64,000 nt of DNA. Origin: Paratrimastix pyriformis (taxonomy: Eukaryota; Preaxostyla; Paratrimastigidae). Positions 45,152 through 54,154 of the stretch are shown piece after piece. Made by a program: the position numbers and the translations under genes. The notes under the pieces were generated by a model. The model was not told where the DNA came from and did not search any database. It was given only the letters and a program-made list of their open reading frames with translations. The stretch spans positions 107,723 through 171,722 of the forward strand of contig JAPMOS010000082.1 in NCBI GenBank assembly GCA_027972325.1, given 5' to 3'. The number at the start of each line of letters is the position of its first letter. Position 1 is the stretch's first letter.

Positions 45152-45430
45152 ATGGAGTCAACGTGGCTGAATCAGACCAAGATGGTGGCGCGAGTGCAGG
45201 AGCTTACGAGCGGTGTCGTGAAGTCAATTCGCATTACGCTAGACGGTGAGTTCAAGAATGGCAAGCCGAAGTACGAGGCTGAGTTTCTGAGCCCACTCGG
45301 CGAGACGATTCACAAAGGGGTCTGCGCAAAGCGACAGTTCACGGACGACAAGGGTAAAGTGACGACCTACTTTAAGTTCGCGCCTCCTATGCAGAAGATA
45401 GAAGTGGAGGTGATAGAAGACGAAGAATGA
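45152..45430 (+). CDS. Small protein of element B, 92 residues
   Basis: MESTWLNQTK... with alternating beta-type segments (SIRITLDGEF, KYEAEFLSPLGE) and an acidic end. Size and acidic tail are reminiscent of small ssDNA-binding or regulatory proteins; no motif allows a decision. Divergent from the gene at 45073. Confidence 0.55.
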   Translation: MESTWLNQTKMVARVQELTSGVVKSIRITLDGEFKNGKPKYEAEFLSPLGETIHKGVCAKRQFTDDKGKVTTYFKFAPPMQKIEVEVIEDEE

Positions 45431-45452
45431 GTGGCGGTGTTGTTTTTTTTGT

Positions 45453-46709
45453 TTACGAGATCGAGCGCAGATGGAATTGGCCATTGCTGACCTCGCCAAT
45501 CCGGTTGTAGATGAACAGGACATGAAGCCGCATCTGTGCCGTGGTGGCGTTCTTTAACGTGATGTGCAGGATAGGCTGAGAGCTGCTGGTCGCGGCGCGG
45601 AAGACGCCCAAGTTCACATCGTGCTCCCACGTCTCTTCGTACGGGAACGATAGCGTGTAGACCCGTTTCGGCTGGCGTTCGTAGCCCATCCCGAGGTTTG
45701 CGTGCATGTTGACGTAGTCGCCGTATTCCGTGGGATCGGTTTCGAGGTTCGGGATGTCGCGGCCATTAGCGGTGAGATACCACGATTGCACATCAGCACG
45801 GTTGGTTTCGGTGTACGGATCGTATGCAGTGCCGTTGCCGTAATCGGGAGTGATCATGAACATGATGCCGCTAAGCACGCTATCAACAGTGAGAGGCTCC
45901 GAGATCACGGTTGTGCCCGTCGGGATGATCTTGTCCCAGCTGGTGAACGTCTCCAGGAACATGCGCTGTGGGTTGTTGACGGCCTGAAGCTCGTCAAGTT
46001 GCTTCTCGGGGAAGCGTGGATGCACGGCATAGATCGTGGTGCTGCCGAAAGATGGCGCCGGAGATGTCGAAACCGTCCCGCCGCCTGCGTTGATCACTCG
46101 AGAGTATGGCGCGTAATCGATTTGGTATTGTGGCTTCCCGTTGAGGTGGTTTGCGATGAGGAAGTTTTCCGCGCGATAGAACGGGGCGACGTGGAACAGA
46201 GGGATGTTAAGTGGAGTGGCGGCAGCGAGCGCTGATTGCAAGTCGGCGGCGGCGGCACCAATCTTCCACATCTCGAATATCTTGCTGCGTTCCTGCGGGG
46301 TCGCGCGGCAACCAATCATGTACATGCCGAGAGCGGAGACGTCGGCCAGTTGCTCGCCGTTTGTGAGGAATTGAATGCGTTGCAGGAGCGTGAGTGCGTA
46401 ACCGTTGTTGTAGGCAGGGTTCGTGCCGCCAGTGACCGTAACCGCGTTGAGAGTGGTGTTGATGACGTCGTTAGTTGTGGCGATGACCGAGGTTGGCGAT
46501 TCGACGCTGTAAAGCGTGTTTTGCGCGCCGTAGCCCGCGGGGTTGCTGGATGATAGGTTCTGACGATGCGGCCACTTGGGTTGAAGGACGAGTAGCTTGC
46601 GGAAAGGAGCACATATGTTCTCCCACGAAGCGTTGTCGGCCACTATGCGGTCCAGGGCGTTATCCCTGTCCTTCACGTCGTTCCGAAGCGAGTTGAGTAC
46701 GTCACCCAT
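45453..46709 (-). CDS. Probable major capsid protein of element B
   Basis: 418 residues. The segment GYALTLLQRIQFLTNGEQL and the following ~60 residues align by eye with the inner-element capsid protein, and IPLFHVAPF, GKPQYQIDYAP and a late HILLKNA-type strand pattern fit a beta-rich capsid subunit. Followed in the same strand order by two other virion-type genes upstream (46773-47159 and 47176-47844). Gene context and resemblance support the call; no fold was computed. Confidence 0.7.
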   Translation of the reverse strand: MGDVLNSLRNDVKDRDNALDRIVADNASWENICAPFRKLLVLQPKWPHRQNLSSSNPAGYGAQNTLYSVESPTSVIATTNDVINTTLNAVTVTGGTNPAYNNGYALTLLQRIQFLTNGEQLADVSALGMYMIGCRATPQERSKIFEMWKIGAAAADLQSALAAATPLNIPLFHVAPFYRAENFLIANHLNGKPQYQIDYAPYSRVINAGGGTVSTSPAPSFGSTTIYAVHPRFPEKQLDELQAVNNPQRMFLETFTSWDKIIPTGTTVISEPLTVDSVLSGIMFMITPDYGNGTAYDPYTETNRADVQSWYLTANGRDIPNLETDPTEYGDYVNMHANLGMGYERQPKRVYTLSFPYEETWEHDVNLGVFRAATSSSQPILHITLKNATTAQMRLHVLFIYNRIGEVSNGQFHLRSIS

Positions 46710-46772
46710 GCTGAGTTGTTTTCATTGGACAAATTATTTGCGCGCGCGGCCTTGGCCAAAACTTACTCCTTT

Positions 46773-47159
46773 TTACAGGCAATGGTCGAGCACGAAAGAG
46801 TTGTCGTTATCGGTTCCCGAGTACGTTTCGAAGACGAGACAGATAGATCGGATCGTGTCCGCAGTGAGTTGCCGCGTGACGGGATCAAGAATCCGGACAT
46901 GAGCACGCGCAATAGGTGAGAGATAGTAGCCGAGATACCAATTCTCGTCGTCCGCGCCAGCCTTTCTGTAGATGTTCATCGTTCGCGTGCGGTTGAGTTG
47001 GAAATCGATCTCGAGGATGTAGTAGCTTTGCGAGTCGGAATCGATAAACGAACGACTCAGAGTGCGGTGTTGTTTCATTGCGCTTTCGGCGAGGGCGAGA
47101 TCGAACTCGTTTCCTGATGCTGTGATGGTCTGCTGTGTGTAGTTCGCGTCACTAAACAT
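46773..47159 (-). CDS. Small beta-rich protein beside capsid gene (possible minor capsid)
   Basis: 128 residues (MFSDANYTQQT...) with strands such as YYILEIDFQLN and ARAHVRILDP. The position beside the capsid gene parallels the 121-residue protein in the inner element, though sequence similarity is not visible. The start has the TAAATG context described for this element. Confidence 0.55.
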   Translation of the reverse strand: MFSDANYTQQTITASGNEFDLALAESAMKQHRTLSRSFIDSDSQSYYILEIDFQLNRTRTMNIYRKAGADDENWYLGYYLSPIARAHVRILDPVTRQLTADTIRSICLVFETYSGTDNDNSFVLDHCL

Positions 47160-47161
47160 TT

Positions 47162-47185
47162 AGCCGCGTCAAAACTTAGCGCTGT
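47162..47185 (-). promoter_or_regulatory. T-run plus TAAATG start context (element B promoter-like motif)
   Basis: On the minus strand CTAAGTTTTGACGCGGC precedes TAAATG. Similar T-runs of 4-7 nt followed by ~10-16 nt and (T/G)AAATG precede starts at 47844, 47912, 51187, 51257, 52256 and 53579. The layout recalls late promoters of large cytoplasmic DNA viruses. Confidence 0.45.
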
Positions 47186-47844
47186 TTCTTGATCATTGTA
47201 TATCCGACAAGCACAACGATGCCGAGTCCCGCAGCTGCGATCAATGGACCAGTGAGTGATTTGAAAATAGCTGCGAGATCGAATCCGGTTGTATCCTGCT
47301 TTGACTTCTCATCGCCTTTCGCCGCTTCCTCGCTGATCACGCCACGGAAACGTTCTTCTAAGGCGTGCGTGAGGTCCTCGTTGTAGCCCTTGTTCCCGAT
47401 TGCAATGGCGCGAATATCGATGCTGCCCACGTCATGGAACGCAACTACATTCTTCTGTGTGATGTCGCGCCGCACGGATGTGATGATGTCGTCCACGTCC
47501 TTGATGCTGACCTGCGTTTTGAGACGGTTGATGAAGGTTTGATTACCCGAACTGAGTGCACCGATGCCGCTTGTCCGTTGCGCTGCTTCGAGAAGGTCCT
47601 TGACGTCTTGCGAGAGATGAAGGCGATCGGCTTCCTGTTGGCATAGATCGAGCGACGTCGTGATTGTGAGATCGTTCTTGAGTTGCATGGAGTCGATACG
47701 CACAGAGTCAACGTGGTAGATGACGAGTTGGTTGAGTTGCGCCGTCTGTTCACTGATGAGGCGCTGCAGGTTCGTGTACTGTTCCTTCGTCATGTTCTGC
47801 TCCAAGGTGTTTTGCACCTGCTGATACGATACTGAGGCTCCCAT
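47176..47844 (-). CDS. MG-starting tail-anchored protein of element B
   Basis: 222 residues: MGASVSYQQ (myristoylation-type start), Gln/Asn-rich helical body (TLEQNMTKEQYTNLQRLISE), conserved FINRLKTQV/IDVDDIITSVRR region corresponding in position to the inner protein, and a C-terminal hydrophobic anchor (LIAAAGLGIVVLVGYTMI) with basic end. Topology, length and order match the inner/outer proteins, so they are probably homologous. Likely virion membrane protein. Confidence 0.7.
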   Translation of the reverse strand: MGASVSYQQVQNTLEQNMTKEQYTNLQRLISEQTAQLNQLVIYHVDSVRIDSMQLKNDLTITTSLDLCQQEADRLHLSQDVKDLLEAAQRTSGIGALSSGNQTFINRLKTQVSIKDVDDIITSVRRDITQKNVVAFHDVGSIDIRAIAIGNKGYNEDLTHALEERFRGVISEEAAKGDEKSKQDTTGFDLAAIFKSLTGPLIAAAGLGIVVLVGYTMIKKQR

Positions 47845-48192
47845 TTCAGCGACGCGAAAAAGGTTTCAATTTCGCCGAGAACGAACCCGCATTATTTTTA
47901 TGCTGCAATAAATGAGCCAAATCACTAACGCTGCAGTTGTGGGCGCCGGAACTGGCGTCGGCGCGTTTCTCGTCGCAAAATCCTACCAAAAGGTTATTCC
48001 CAATTCGAAGGCTGCGCTATGGACGGGGGTTGCCGCTGGATCGGCTTACCTGATCACTCAAACCTATATTCGCCATCGCCTTCCTGTTCCCGTTTCCGAT
48101 GGCGGTAAAACCCCTGGAGGCGGATCAATGACGCTCGGCACTCCGTTCACCATCAAAGTAACGGCTTACAGCGATATGCAACAGCAATTCTA

Positions 48193-49480
48193 CAGTATGT
48201 CCAACAATAAACTAGCCACCCATAATTTTTTGGTTCCCCGGGCAAGAGGGGTCCCGGGCTCCGGGGGGCCCCTTGCATTATGCTCAGTGCTCCGCCGTGC
48301 CTCAGGTCTGCCATCCAGCTCCCCCCAAACGCCTACCCACACCGAGCACAGGATTGATTTTTTTCATGCCTCGACTTTCTGCCCTCGATCGAGCCCGAGT
48401 CGCGGTTTTTGTGCAGCAGGGGCGCACCCGCACCTCGGTGGCAGCCGAATTGGGAGTGAACCGGCACACTGTCTCACGCTGGGCGGTGCGGGTTGGCGCC
48501 GGCCAACCGTTGGCGGACAAGGCTCATCTTGGTCGGACAAGGGCCACCACCCCGCCCACTGACCGGAAGATGATTTCCCTCTCCATGTCCCCGGCCAAGC
48601 CATCCCTGCGGTCCATTGCTGCACAAGTGAAGACGACGAAGGGCACTCACCCCTCCCATGAGACTGTTCGCTCGCGCCTCTTCACCGTGGGCCTGCGCTG
48701 GGGGGGGCAATCCGAAGAAACCCACCCTCACCCCGGCCATCATGAAGAAACGGCTCGCCTTTGCCCGTGCCAACCTGCACCGTGACTGGAGTTGCGTGCT
48801 GTTTTCTGACGAGTGCACCGCCCGCCTGCATGCACAAGCCACGAAGAGTTGGGGCTACCCTGGGAAGCGCAAGCCTGTCCTCACTGTGAAGCATCCGGCC
48901 AAGATTAACCTCCACGGTTGCTTCGGTCAGGGTGGAAGGGGACGTCTGTTCCCCTTCCAGGAGAACCTCGCTGCCCCCCTCATGGCCCGGATTGTGACTG
49001 ATGAGCTTGTGCCCTCTGCCCTCGAGGTGTGTGTTGAGGGCCCCGAGGGCCGGGTGCTGCTGCATGACAACGATCCCAAGTACCGGTCCCACTTGGTGAC
49101 GGACCGGGTCGCCGAGGAGAACTTGACCGACATCGGGCTACCCCCACAGAGCCCCGACCTCAACCCGATGGAAAACGTGTGGGCACTCCTCAAGAGGAAG
49201 CTGCTTGAACGCCACCCCGAAACGCTCGCTGGATTGATCCGGGTGCTCAAGGCCGAGTGGGCCACCATGGACGCCGACCTCCCTGAAAAGTTGGCCAACT
49301 CGATGCCCGACCGACTTCGTGCCGTCATTCGGGCCCACGGTGGCCACACCAAATACTAAGTGGATGGGTGGAGTCCTTGTGGTGTTGTGCATGCGTGGCA
49401 CTCAGAAAAATCCCCGGCTCCCTCTTGGTGCACTCGCTCTGACATGAAAAGGAGTGGCTCGTTTATTGTTGGACATACTG
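48193..49480 (+). mobile_element. Tc1/mariner-type transposon with TA duplication
   Basis: 1,288 bp bounded by inverted repeats CAGTATGTCCAACAATAAAC (48193) and its reverse complement ending at 49480, about 27 of 29 bases matching, with TA on both sides (48191-48192 and 49481-49482). It encodes a DD34E transposase. GC content exceeds that of element B. TA target and repeat structure are diagnostic of the IS630-Tc1-mariner superfamily. Confidence 0.95.
48366..49359 (+). pseudogene. Tc1-like DD34E transposase with one frameshift
   Basis: Starts MPRLSALDRARVAVF with a helix-turn-helix (TSVAAELGVNRHTVSRW). The frame shifts at a run of eight G near 48702, after which the second frame carries the catalytic core: LFSDECT, LLHDNDPKY and SPDLNPMENVW, with 34 residues between the second D and the E. 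The C-terminus is complete. A single G-run length change separates it from an intact gene, so it may be recently inactivated or a sequencing error. Confidence 0.88.
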
Positions 49481-49726
49481 TACTTCTACCGCGAGGCCGG
49501 TGACGCAGCCGCGTTGATATCCAAGCTTGCTTCCCGAGCGTTCATCGCCAAGTTCATCTTCAACGGCAAAACATATGCTATCGTCCGTAGTGATGGCGGC
49601 TTCGGAAGCGGATCGAATGCAGTGTACAGGCTTGGCGTGCGCGATCAGAACGGCCACGATGCGAGTCTGTTCGACATTTTCGGTGCGGGATACGAAGGAA
49701 AGTCGTTTACGATCTACGTACTGTAA

Positions 49727-50256
49727 AAATCGACATGGCAAATTTTTTCGCTTCAGACAGGTCGATGACGTGCCATGCGAGATATGGTCCCCTGAGTGAA
49801 CCCCATCGAAAGGGCTCACTTTGGTATGCTTTTTCATGAAGAATCCGGTGCTAGTTGGGCTGAACGGTTTGACATGTCAACATGTGATTCTTTCCTGTCA
49901 AAGTCGGAAACGGTCAAAATCGATGAAAATCGACGAAATCAACATGCACTCCCTGTTCATTCAGTGTTCTACACGATAAAACGAAACTTTTGAGCGATTT
50001 AGATTCGATATCGGACGCCACACAAAAACCATCCGCTGGTCTGCGGTGGTCATAATGGCCTATTTCGAAGCTCTCCCCACTCTAACTCATCTTTCTAGCC
50101 TTTCAGAACCAGTTTCTGACCAGTAGTTATCGAGAACGACCTCAACGAAAGTGTGATTTTGGGCTTCAGGAACGTCTTTTGCGGATAGGTCACTCAAACT
50201 TGTTACTTTTCGAAGAGGCGCCGCGAGCAACTTTTTTCTGGCAACTTAAACGCAGC
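49727..50256. other. Intergenic region of element B, no gene seen
   Basis: About 530 bp. It contains CGTCATCGACCTG-like and TTTGACATGTCAACATG self-complementary words (near 49868) and no open frame with coding character. Might hold a regulatory region. Confidence 0.35.
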
Positions 50257-50448
50257 ATGTCGTCAACTCATAACGATATCACCACCCCAGCAGTCATTGG
50301 CGTCGGCACAGCCGGACTCGTCTGGACAGCAAATCGCTTCGTCCTCGGCCATCCATCTTCACCCACTGACCTCTTCATCGCCGGTATAATGGCTGGCGGA
50401 CTCGCTTTCATGGCCCCAACGATCGTCAATAAGCTCGGATTGAACTAA
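50257..50448 (+). CDS. Small two-helix membrane protein of element B
   Basis: 63 residues from MSSTHNDITTP; two Gly/Ala-rich hydrophobic helices (AVIGVGTAGLVWTANRFV, LFIAGIMAGGLAFMAPTIV). A T-run precedes the start at the usual spacing. Its end overlaps the convergent ATPase gene by 23 nt. Probable counterpart of the inner-element membrane protein (10129-10536). Confidence 0.6.
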   Translation: MSSTHNDITTPAVIGVGTAGLVWTANRFVLGHPSSPTDLFIAGIMAGGLAFMAPTIVNKLGLN

Positions 50449-51187
50449 GGGACCGGACTGATTTTTTGACGGTGCCTTGAACACAGTATACGAAGTGGTT
50501 TCGCACAATGATGCAGCGATGGTTTCCCGTGTACGCGCTGATAAGGTACTGCACGCTCGGCTTCCAATGGGCCCACGCGAAGCAGCTTGATGCGAAATAG
50601 TCTAGTGCGGTCTTCGATTCATGTTTGAACAGAATATGGTGATCGACCGTCTCGCGCATCACTTTGCTGATTGAGTTGACGTACTGCGTGGTCAAGATCA
50701 AACTCATGTTGAGATGCCGATAGTTGGTGGCGAGCGAGTTGAGAACGCCATTGTTCCGTTGTTCGCCGCCTGGAGATATGATATCGTCGCATATGATGAG
50801 GGTTCGTGGAAGGATCTTGTCGACTGGAACGCGGATGCCTTGCGTGTTGAATCGTTCAACGGTTTTGTTAGCGGAGCTGATCATATGGCCTAGTACGTTG
50901 CGCGACTTGGCACTGTCGAATCCTGGAAGCACGTGGCCAGCGTCAATGCCCACTTCACCGTAGTATCCAATGGCGTCACTCGATATGCTGAATACGTACA
51001 CTATATCATAGCCGCGTGCAATTTGGCCAAGCATCCACCGAAGGAGATAGCTTTTGCCGCTGCGTGGTGTGCCATAGATGAGACAAGTAAAGGGCTCTCG
51101 TGTGAACTCATCAAGATCGAATGGTCGGAGCCGACTACGAAATTCGGCATCGTCCTCCTCTTGCCTTGGTGTGAGTCTGCGTGCCAT
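50426..51187 (-). CDS. A32-like packaging ATPase of element B
   Basis: 253 residues without an N-terminal extension: Walker A YGTPRSGKSYLL, Walker B LIICDDIISP and ILTTQYVNSISK. Functionally equivalent to 11690-12673 but lacking the zinc finger and KEK tract, which are absent because the finger is on the divergent neighbour. It drives genome packaging. Confidence 0.85.
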   Translation of the reverse strand: MARRLTPRQEEDDAEFRSRLRPFDLDEFTREPFTCLIYGTPRSGKSYLLRWMLGQIARGYDIVYVFSISSDAIGYYGEVGIDAGHVLPGFDSAKSRNVLGHMISSANKTVERFNTQGIRVPVDKILPRTLIICDDIISPGGEQRNNGVLNSLATNYRHLNMSLILTTQYVNSISKVMRETVDHHILFKHESKTALDYFASSCFAWAHWKPSVQYLISAYTGNHRCIIVRNHFVYCVQGTVKKSVRSLSSIRAY

Positions 51188-51256
51188 TTAGCGGTGGAAT
51201 AAAAACGCACGAATTTCCGGTCATGTACGTTGTGCTCTGTTTGTTGCGCGTATGAA

Positions 51257-52168
51257 ATGGGCGAGTTCAGCTGTCCCAAGTGCGATAAGTCGTACACCGC
51301 AGAGAAGAATCTAAAGCGCCATATGAAGGAAAAGCATCCAGAAGAGGAGGGCGATGAAACGGCGCCAGCTACATCTACCGAAACACCACCGCCAACCGAA
51401 CCAACGCCAGCGGAGGTACCGAGTGAGTCGGCTGATGCAGCGAGTGCAGTAAGCGATACTGACGACGCGTTCTTTGCACAGGCGCGTGAAGAAGCGGCAT
51501 TTGAGATGACGCATCCGGATGAGGTAGACGAAGAACCAGCGACAAAAAAGCGAACAGCCCCACCACGGACGACGCCACTTGACGCTCCAGCTCCCACTAT
51601 CCCGTTGAACGAACGGATCGAAGCCAAGAAGTACGCTGAGGGCGCAGTGACGCCCGATTCAATTGGTTCGAAGCACCCGCAGGCTATCTCGACAATGCGC
51701 GAGCGAGCTGAAAAAGAGCATCTGGTTGCAGGACTGGCGAAGCGTCTGGGCATCAAGGATGTAGAGGAAGCCGATCTGCGCGGAATGACGGATGGGGATT
51801 TGGAAGCGTACAACTCGCAGCTGCGAAGCAAGGTTGATCAGAAACTAGTTGATGCCCTCACTCACTCGGACGTCTTGACCGATACCTACATCGCCGGAGT
51901 GAGCGGATTAGTGATCGCGGGCGGCCGATACATGAAACGCGACACCTCTCCTGTGAAGGTCCAGCTCGAATCGAATAGGCCGGCCATCTCCGAAGCTCTT
52001 AAGGATTGGATGCGCGAGAATCCTGAGTTTGCGTCTAATCTCACACCGGCCACGCGCTTGCTTGCCGTCACGATGGCGTCTGTTGTCTCCGGAGTGATGC
52101 AATCGACTCCAATCGACCCGCTTAAAAAAGCCTCTACGCCGGACTCATCCCAAACGACATCACAGTAG
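51257..52168 (+). CDS. C2H2 zinc-finger protein, homolog of the Asp/Ser-rich core protein
   Basis: 303 residues from the ATG at 51257 (MGEFSCPKCDKSYTAEKNLKRH). N-terminal C2H2 finger (CPKC...HMKEKH), acidic/proline linker, then a helical core with LGIKDVEEADLRGMTDGDLE and SDVLTDTYIAGVSGLVIAGG and TRLLAVTMASVVSGVMQ that aligns with 10607-11620. Divergent from the ATPase gene with a ~70-bp gap, the same arrangement as in the inner element. So the finger is fused to different partners in the two elements. Confidence 0.7.
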   Translation: MGEFSCPKCDKSYTAEKNLKRHMKEKHPEEEGDETAPATSTETPPPTEPTPAEVPSESADAASAVSDTDDAFFAQAREEAAFEMTHPDEVDEEPATKKRTAPPRTTPLDAPAPTIPLNERIEAKKYAEGAVTPDSIGSKHPQAISTMRERAEKEHLVAGLAKRLGIKDVEEADLRGMTDGDLEAYNSQLRSKVDQKLVDALTHSDVLTDTYIAGVSGLVIAGGRYMKRDTSPVKVQLESNRPAISEALKDWMRENPEFASNLTPATRLLAVTMASVVSGVMQSTPIDPLKKASTPDSSQTTSQ

Positions 52169-52255
52169 CCCTCAGGATCGTTGTGCTGTATCGTCGCGTC
52201 AAGTCAGTAGTCTGTTCACCATGGCAGTTGTGTAAACGTTTTTTCTGCTGCCGAA

Positions 52256-53536
52256 ATGGACAGGCCTATCGCCGAAGACTACAACGAAGAGTGGAGCAAA
52301 CAGATTCGTGATCACGGGTGGGATTGGATGACCGCCGAGGAGAAGCTCGGGCATCGCATCTCGCTCAACCTTTACCGTCAACTCGCAACAGGGAAGCGCG
52401 ACACCATGACGAATCCAGAGGCTGTTGCCGTTCTCGCGATGATGGAAACGTCGTTTCGTGAATACGCCAGGGCTATGGCTGAGTACCGCGAGGCGCAAGC
52501 ACAATGGTCAGCCCACGAAACACATCTCGCCGAAGGAATTGAGAGCTTTCAGTACGCGTTCAGTCGCGACAAGGCAGCCGAAGTGCCAAAGGGTGCTGAT
52601 CGTACTCTCGAGCGTTACAACCACTACAATGAGCTCGAGTTCCTTACCTTTGGCTCGCAGCGTTCACGAATTGGCTCGCGCTTTTGGCGGACGGTTGACG
52701 TCAATGCGTGGTTCATGACGTTCTATCAGTATCCCAACAACTCGGCGATCCAACGCTTCTACAGCGAGATGGCGGCACATCAATCCCCGCCCGTCCAGCC
52801 AGAACCCATCAGCTTTGGTAACGTCTTCTTTAACTCGCAGACGATCGACGTAAGCATTGTTGGTAACGGCTCCGTAAACATCGGCACGATGCAGCTAATC
52901 AACGCAAGTGACTCAATGTTTCAAATGCAAACACTCGCCACGATGGACGCGCACGAGCGAGCGATAACTACGGAGATGGCGCGTTATTATACTGCACTGC
53001 GCCACATCGCTGAAGTGCAAAACGATCACCGCATGGCGCTACAAACGGAGGCACGCGCGATATCGCAGAGAACAGCAGAGTTGCACCAGTTGAAAGCGGT
53101 GTATTCGTTGCTTTCGGGCCTTGGTTCCACTGAGCTGCATTACCGTAAAACGCTGCCTGACTACGGCCGCGATCCAAAGTTTATGTCGGAGACTGAGAGC
53201 GCAAAGGCCGATCTTGAACAGATCATGCGCCAACTGCACGAGAGTATTGGCTACGATGGCGCCCAACTAAACGACAGCGCCAAAGCGTTGGAACAGCGCA
53301 AGGGTAAGTTTGACGAGATGATTAACTCGCAGGTCATGAACGAAAACACCTTTCACTACGAGGCGCTGCGCCGCATCGCTAACGACCCAGGTGACGTGCC
53401 CAAGAAACCAGAACCTAGCGATCCCGTTCCGCCGGCTCCTGCAGTCACGCCGCCAAGCCCATCGCCACGGGCAACGCCAAACACGAAACTCATCGCCTCT
53501 GTCGCGACACTCGTTGGTTTGCTGTTGATCGCGTAA
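52256..53536 (+). CDS. Tail-anchored helical protein with Pro-rich stalk (element B)
   Basis: 426 residues, no cysteine. Long helical ectodomain with a central beta-like part (NVFFNSQTIDVSIVGNGSVNI), a Pro-rich stalk (PSDPVPPAPAVTPPSPSP) and a C-terminal hydrophobic anchor (LIASVATLVGLLLIA) at the very end. The order of parts (ectodomain, proline stalk, tail anchor) is that of the Cys-containing proteins at 17059 and 31826, though sequence similarity and the cysteines are missing. Probably a virion membrane protein; homology is uncertain. Confidence 0.6.
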   Translation: MDRPIAEDYNEEWSKQIRDHGWDWMTAEEKLGHRISLNLYRQLATGKRDTMTNPEAVAVLAMMETSFREYARAMAEYREAQAQWSAHETHLAEGIESFQYAFSRDKAAEVPKGADRTLERYNHYNELEFLTFGSQRSRIGSRFWRTVDVNAWFMTFYQYPNNSAIQRFYSEMAAHQSPPVQPEPISFGNVFFNSQTIDVSIVGNGSVNIGTMQLINASDSMFQMQTLATMDAHERAITTEMARYYTALRHIAEVQNDHRMALQTEARAISQRTAELHQLKAVYSLLSGLGSTELHYRKTLPDYGRDPKFMSETESAKADLEQIMRQLHESIGYDGAQLNDSAKALEQRKGKFDEMINSQVMNENTFHYEALRRIANDPGDVPKKPEPSDPVPPAPAVTPPSPSPRATPNTKLIASVATLVGLLLIA

Positions 53537-53559
53537 ACGTGCCCGGGCCTGAATCGCCT

Positions 53560-53581
53560 CTTTTTTTGGCAGAGCTAAATG
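53560..53581 (+). promoter_or_regulatory. T-run plus TAAATG start context before fibre-head gene
   Basis: TTTTTTTGGCAGAGCTAAATG: seven T, an 11-nt gap and TAAATG. One of the clearest instances of the element B start-context motif. Confidence 0.45.
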
Positions 53582-54154
53582 GCTGACTCAAGCGTTAGCT
53601 TTCAATCGTCGCAGCTCGTCCTTAGCCCTGGCGCTTCGGCTGCGCAAATCACAACAAGTAACAATCACCCGGTCAGCTTTCCAACGGGTACGATAACGAC
53701 CGATCTCGCTGTTACGGGCGCTGCCGATTTCGTGGGCGATGTCGTCTTTCATGGCAACGTGGCACTCTCGCAGGCGCCAACGATGGACCTGAAGCTCCGG
53801 CAGCTCACTGACGTTCAAATCTCGGGCACCGACACCACCGATCGTCGCCTCATGCGTTACGACGAGATCTTACAGAAGTGGGTGGCTGACGTGACTTATA
53901 GCGAGGCGGCAGAGGTGAGCACGCTCGTCAGGCGCACAGCGGCAGGCGGAATTAACGCAGCGAACGTGAACGTGTCCAGTTCCGTGACGACAGATACAAT
54001 CACCGAGCGCACGAGTGACCACGGCGTAACGGCTGATGGCGTGAACTTGCGGGATGGCATCGTGACAGGCGCAAAGATCGTGACCTCTTCTGTAGAAAGC
54101 GCGAACCCGGCGCTAACTGACCTGAGCCTTAATGGCGTAACGGTGAGTAAGTAA
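53579..54154 (+). CDS. Fibre head-like protein (element B), lacks the S74 end
   Basis: 191 residues. The N-terminal ~110 resemble the head of the inner fibre: a DLAVTGAADFVGDVVF / FNGLVKFTGDVVLPSAP match, then LKLRQLTDVQISG / MSIGQLSNVDTATG and DRRLMRYDEILQKW / KQILIYDAASQCW. The rest has a TTDTITERTSD repeat style and then stops. No S74 chaperone or shaft follows before the element ends, so this is either a naturally short fibre or a truncation at the 54,165 boundary. Confidence 0.6.
   Translation: MADSSVSFQSSQLVLSPGASAAQITTSNNHPVSFPTGTITTDLAVTGAADFVGDVVFHGNVALSQAPTMDLKLRQLTDVQISGTDTTDRRLMRYDEILQKWVADVTYSEAAEVSTLVRRTAAGGINAANVNVSSSVTTDTITERTSDHGVTADGVNLRDGIVTGAKIVTSSVESANPALTDLSLNGVTVSK

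Larger units (their letters stand above)
47912..49726 (+). pseudogene. Gene with N-terminal membrane segments, interrupted by a Tc1-type transposon
   Basis: The 5' part (47912 to 48192) starts MSQITNAAVVGAG with two hydrophobic segments (GAFLVAKSY, GVAAGSAYLITQ). The 3' part (49483 to 49726) continues FYREAGDAAALISK to the stop. Removal of the transposon and one TA leaves a single frame of ~174 codons, so the gene was intact before the insertion. C-terminal half is beta-rich. Function unknown; the membrane segments suggest a virion membrane protein. Confidence 0.75.

Noticed and set aside
48273-48365. Upstream extension of the transposase frame from 48273
   Set aside because: The ATG at 48366 gives the usual N-terminal helix-turn-helix start for Tc1-type transposases; the upstream peptide lies in the transposon's non-coding end.
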